Below are positions 61,344-64,000 of a stretch of 64,000 bases of DNA, one piece after another (position 1 is the first letter of the stretch; every line of letters starts with the position of its first letter). Origin of the DNA: Photorhabdus caribbeanensis (GTDB lineage: Bacteria > Pseudomonadota > Gammaproteobacteria > Enterobacterales > Enterobacteriaceae); assembly GCF_018448885.1 (NCBI RefSeq), contig NZ_RCWB01000006.1, positions 124,001-188,000 on the forward strand, read 5' to 3'. The position numbers were made by a program, and so were the translations under genes. The notes beneath the pieces were generated by a model that saw nothing but the letters and a program-made list of their open reading frames with translations, made no database searches and was not told the origin of the DNA.

Positions 61344-64000
<2,657 letters not shown>

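Overview
The window reads as a chromosomal segment of a gammaproteobacterium of the Morganellaceae, most likely Photorhabdus. Housekeeping proteins closely match the Escherichia coli versions (DnaA, GyrB, YidC, FdoG, SelB). The base composition is AT-leaning, and a tandem family of COMT-like O-methyltransferases sits between fdoI and fdhE. I recall such a cluster in Photorhabdus but could not check this. The right end carries the rpmH/dnaA/dnaN/recF/gyrB block.

Layout. (1) 1-11.9 kb: LPS core and O-antigen ligation locus. wabH (cut), wabG and waaQ run leftward, waaA-waaE-coaD rightward, then mutM, waaL and four glycosyltransferase genes. Two ops-like elements hint at RfaH control. (2) 12-18.5 kb: rpmB-rpmG, radC, coaBC-dut, slmA, rph-pyrE with its attenuator, and yicC. 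(3) 18.5-28.3 kb: accessory region. A 54-bp att-like direct repeat downstream of yicC brackets an IS4-type remnant and a reverse transcriptase/SLATT membrane protein pair. The second repeat is followed by a decayed P4-like integrase, a TIR protein, a PIN-like protein, a short DUF-like remnant and a soluble FtsK-type motor. Beyond the motor gene lies a striking array of four TCGAC-N15-GTCGA dyads. (4) 28.3-34.2 kb: two MFS exporters, an Fe-S-type regulator, a PfkB kinase and a GNAT-like protein. (5) 34.3-50.5 kb: selenium-dependent formate dehydrogenase (fdhD, fdoGHI, fdhE) with selA and selB. It is interrupted between fdoI and fdhE by four complete and one broken methyltransferase copies. (6) 50.5-64 kb: LtaS-like membrane enzyme, two 127-bp ERIC elements, hipBA with three operators at an exact 28-bp period, and mnmE, yidC, yidD, rnpA, rpmH, dnaA, dnaN, recF and gyrB (cut).

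How the parts connect. selA and selB supply the decoding needed for the in-frame UGA of fdoG, and fdhD and fdhE mature the same enzyme. The methyltransferase units each repeat gene, upstream block and terminator, so they look like serial tandem duplications. The RT-SLATT pair, the TIR protein, the PIN-like protein and HipBA are plausible defence or stress modules. The least explained item is the dyad array at 28.19-28.33 kb beside the FtsK-like gene.
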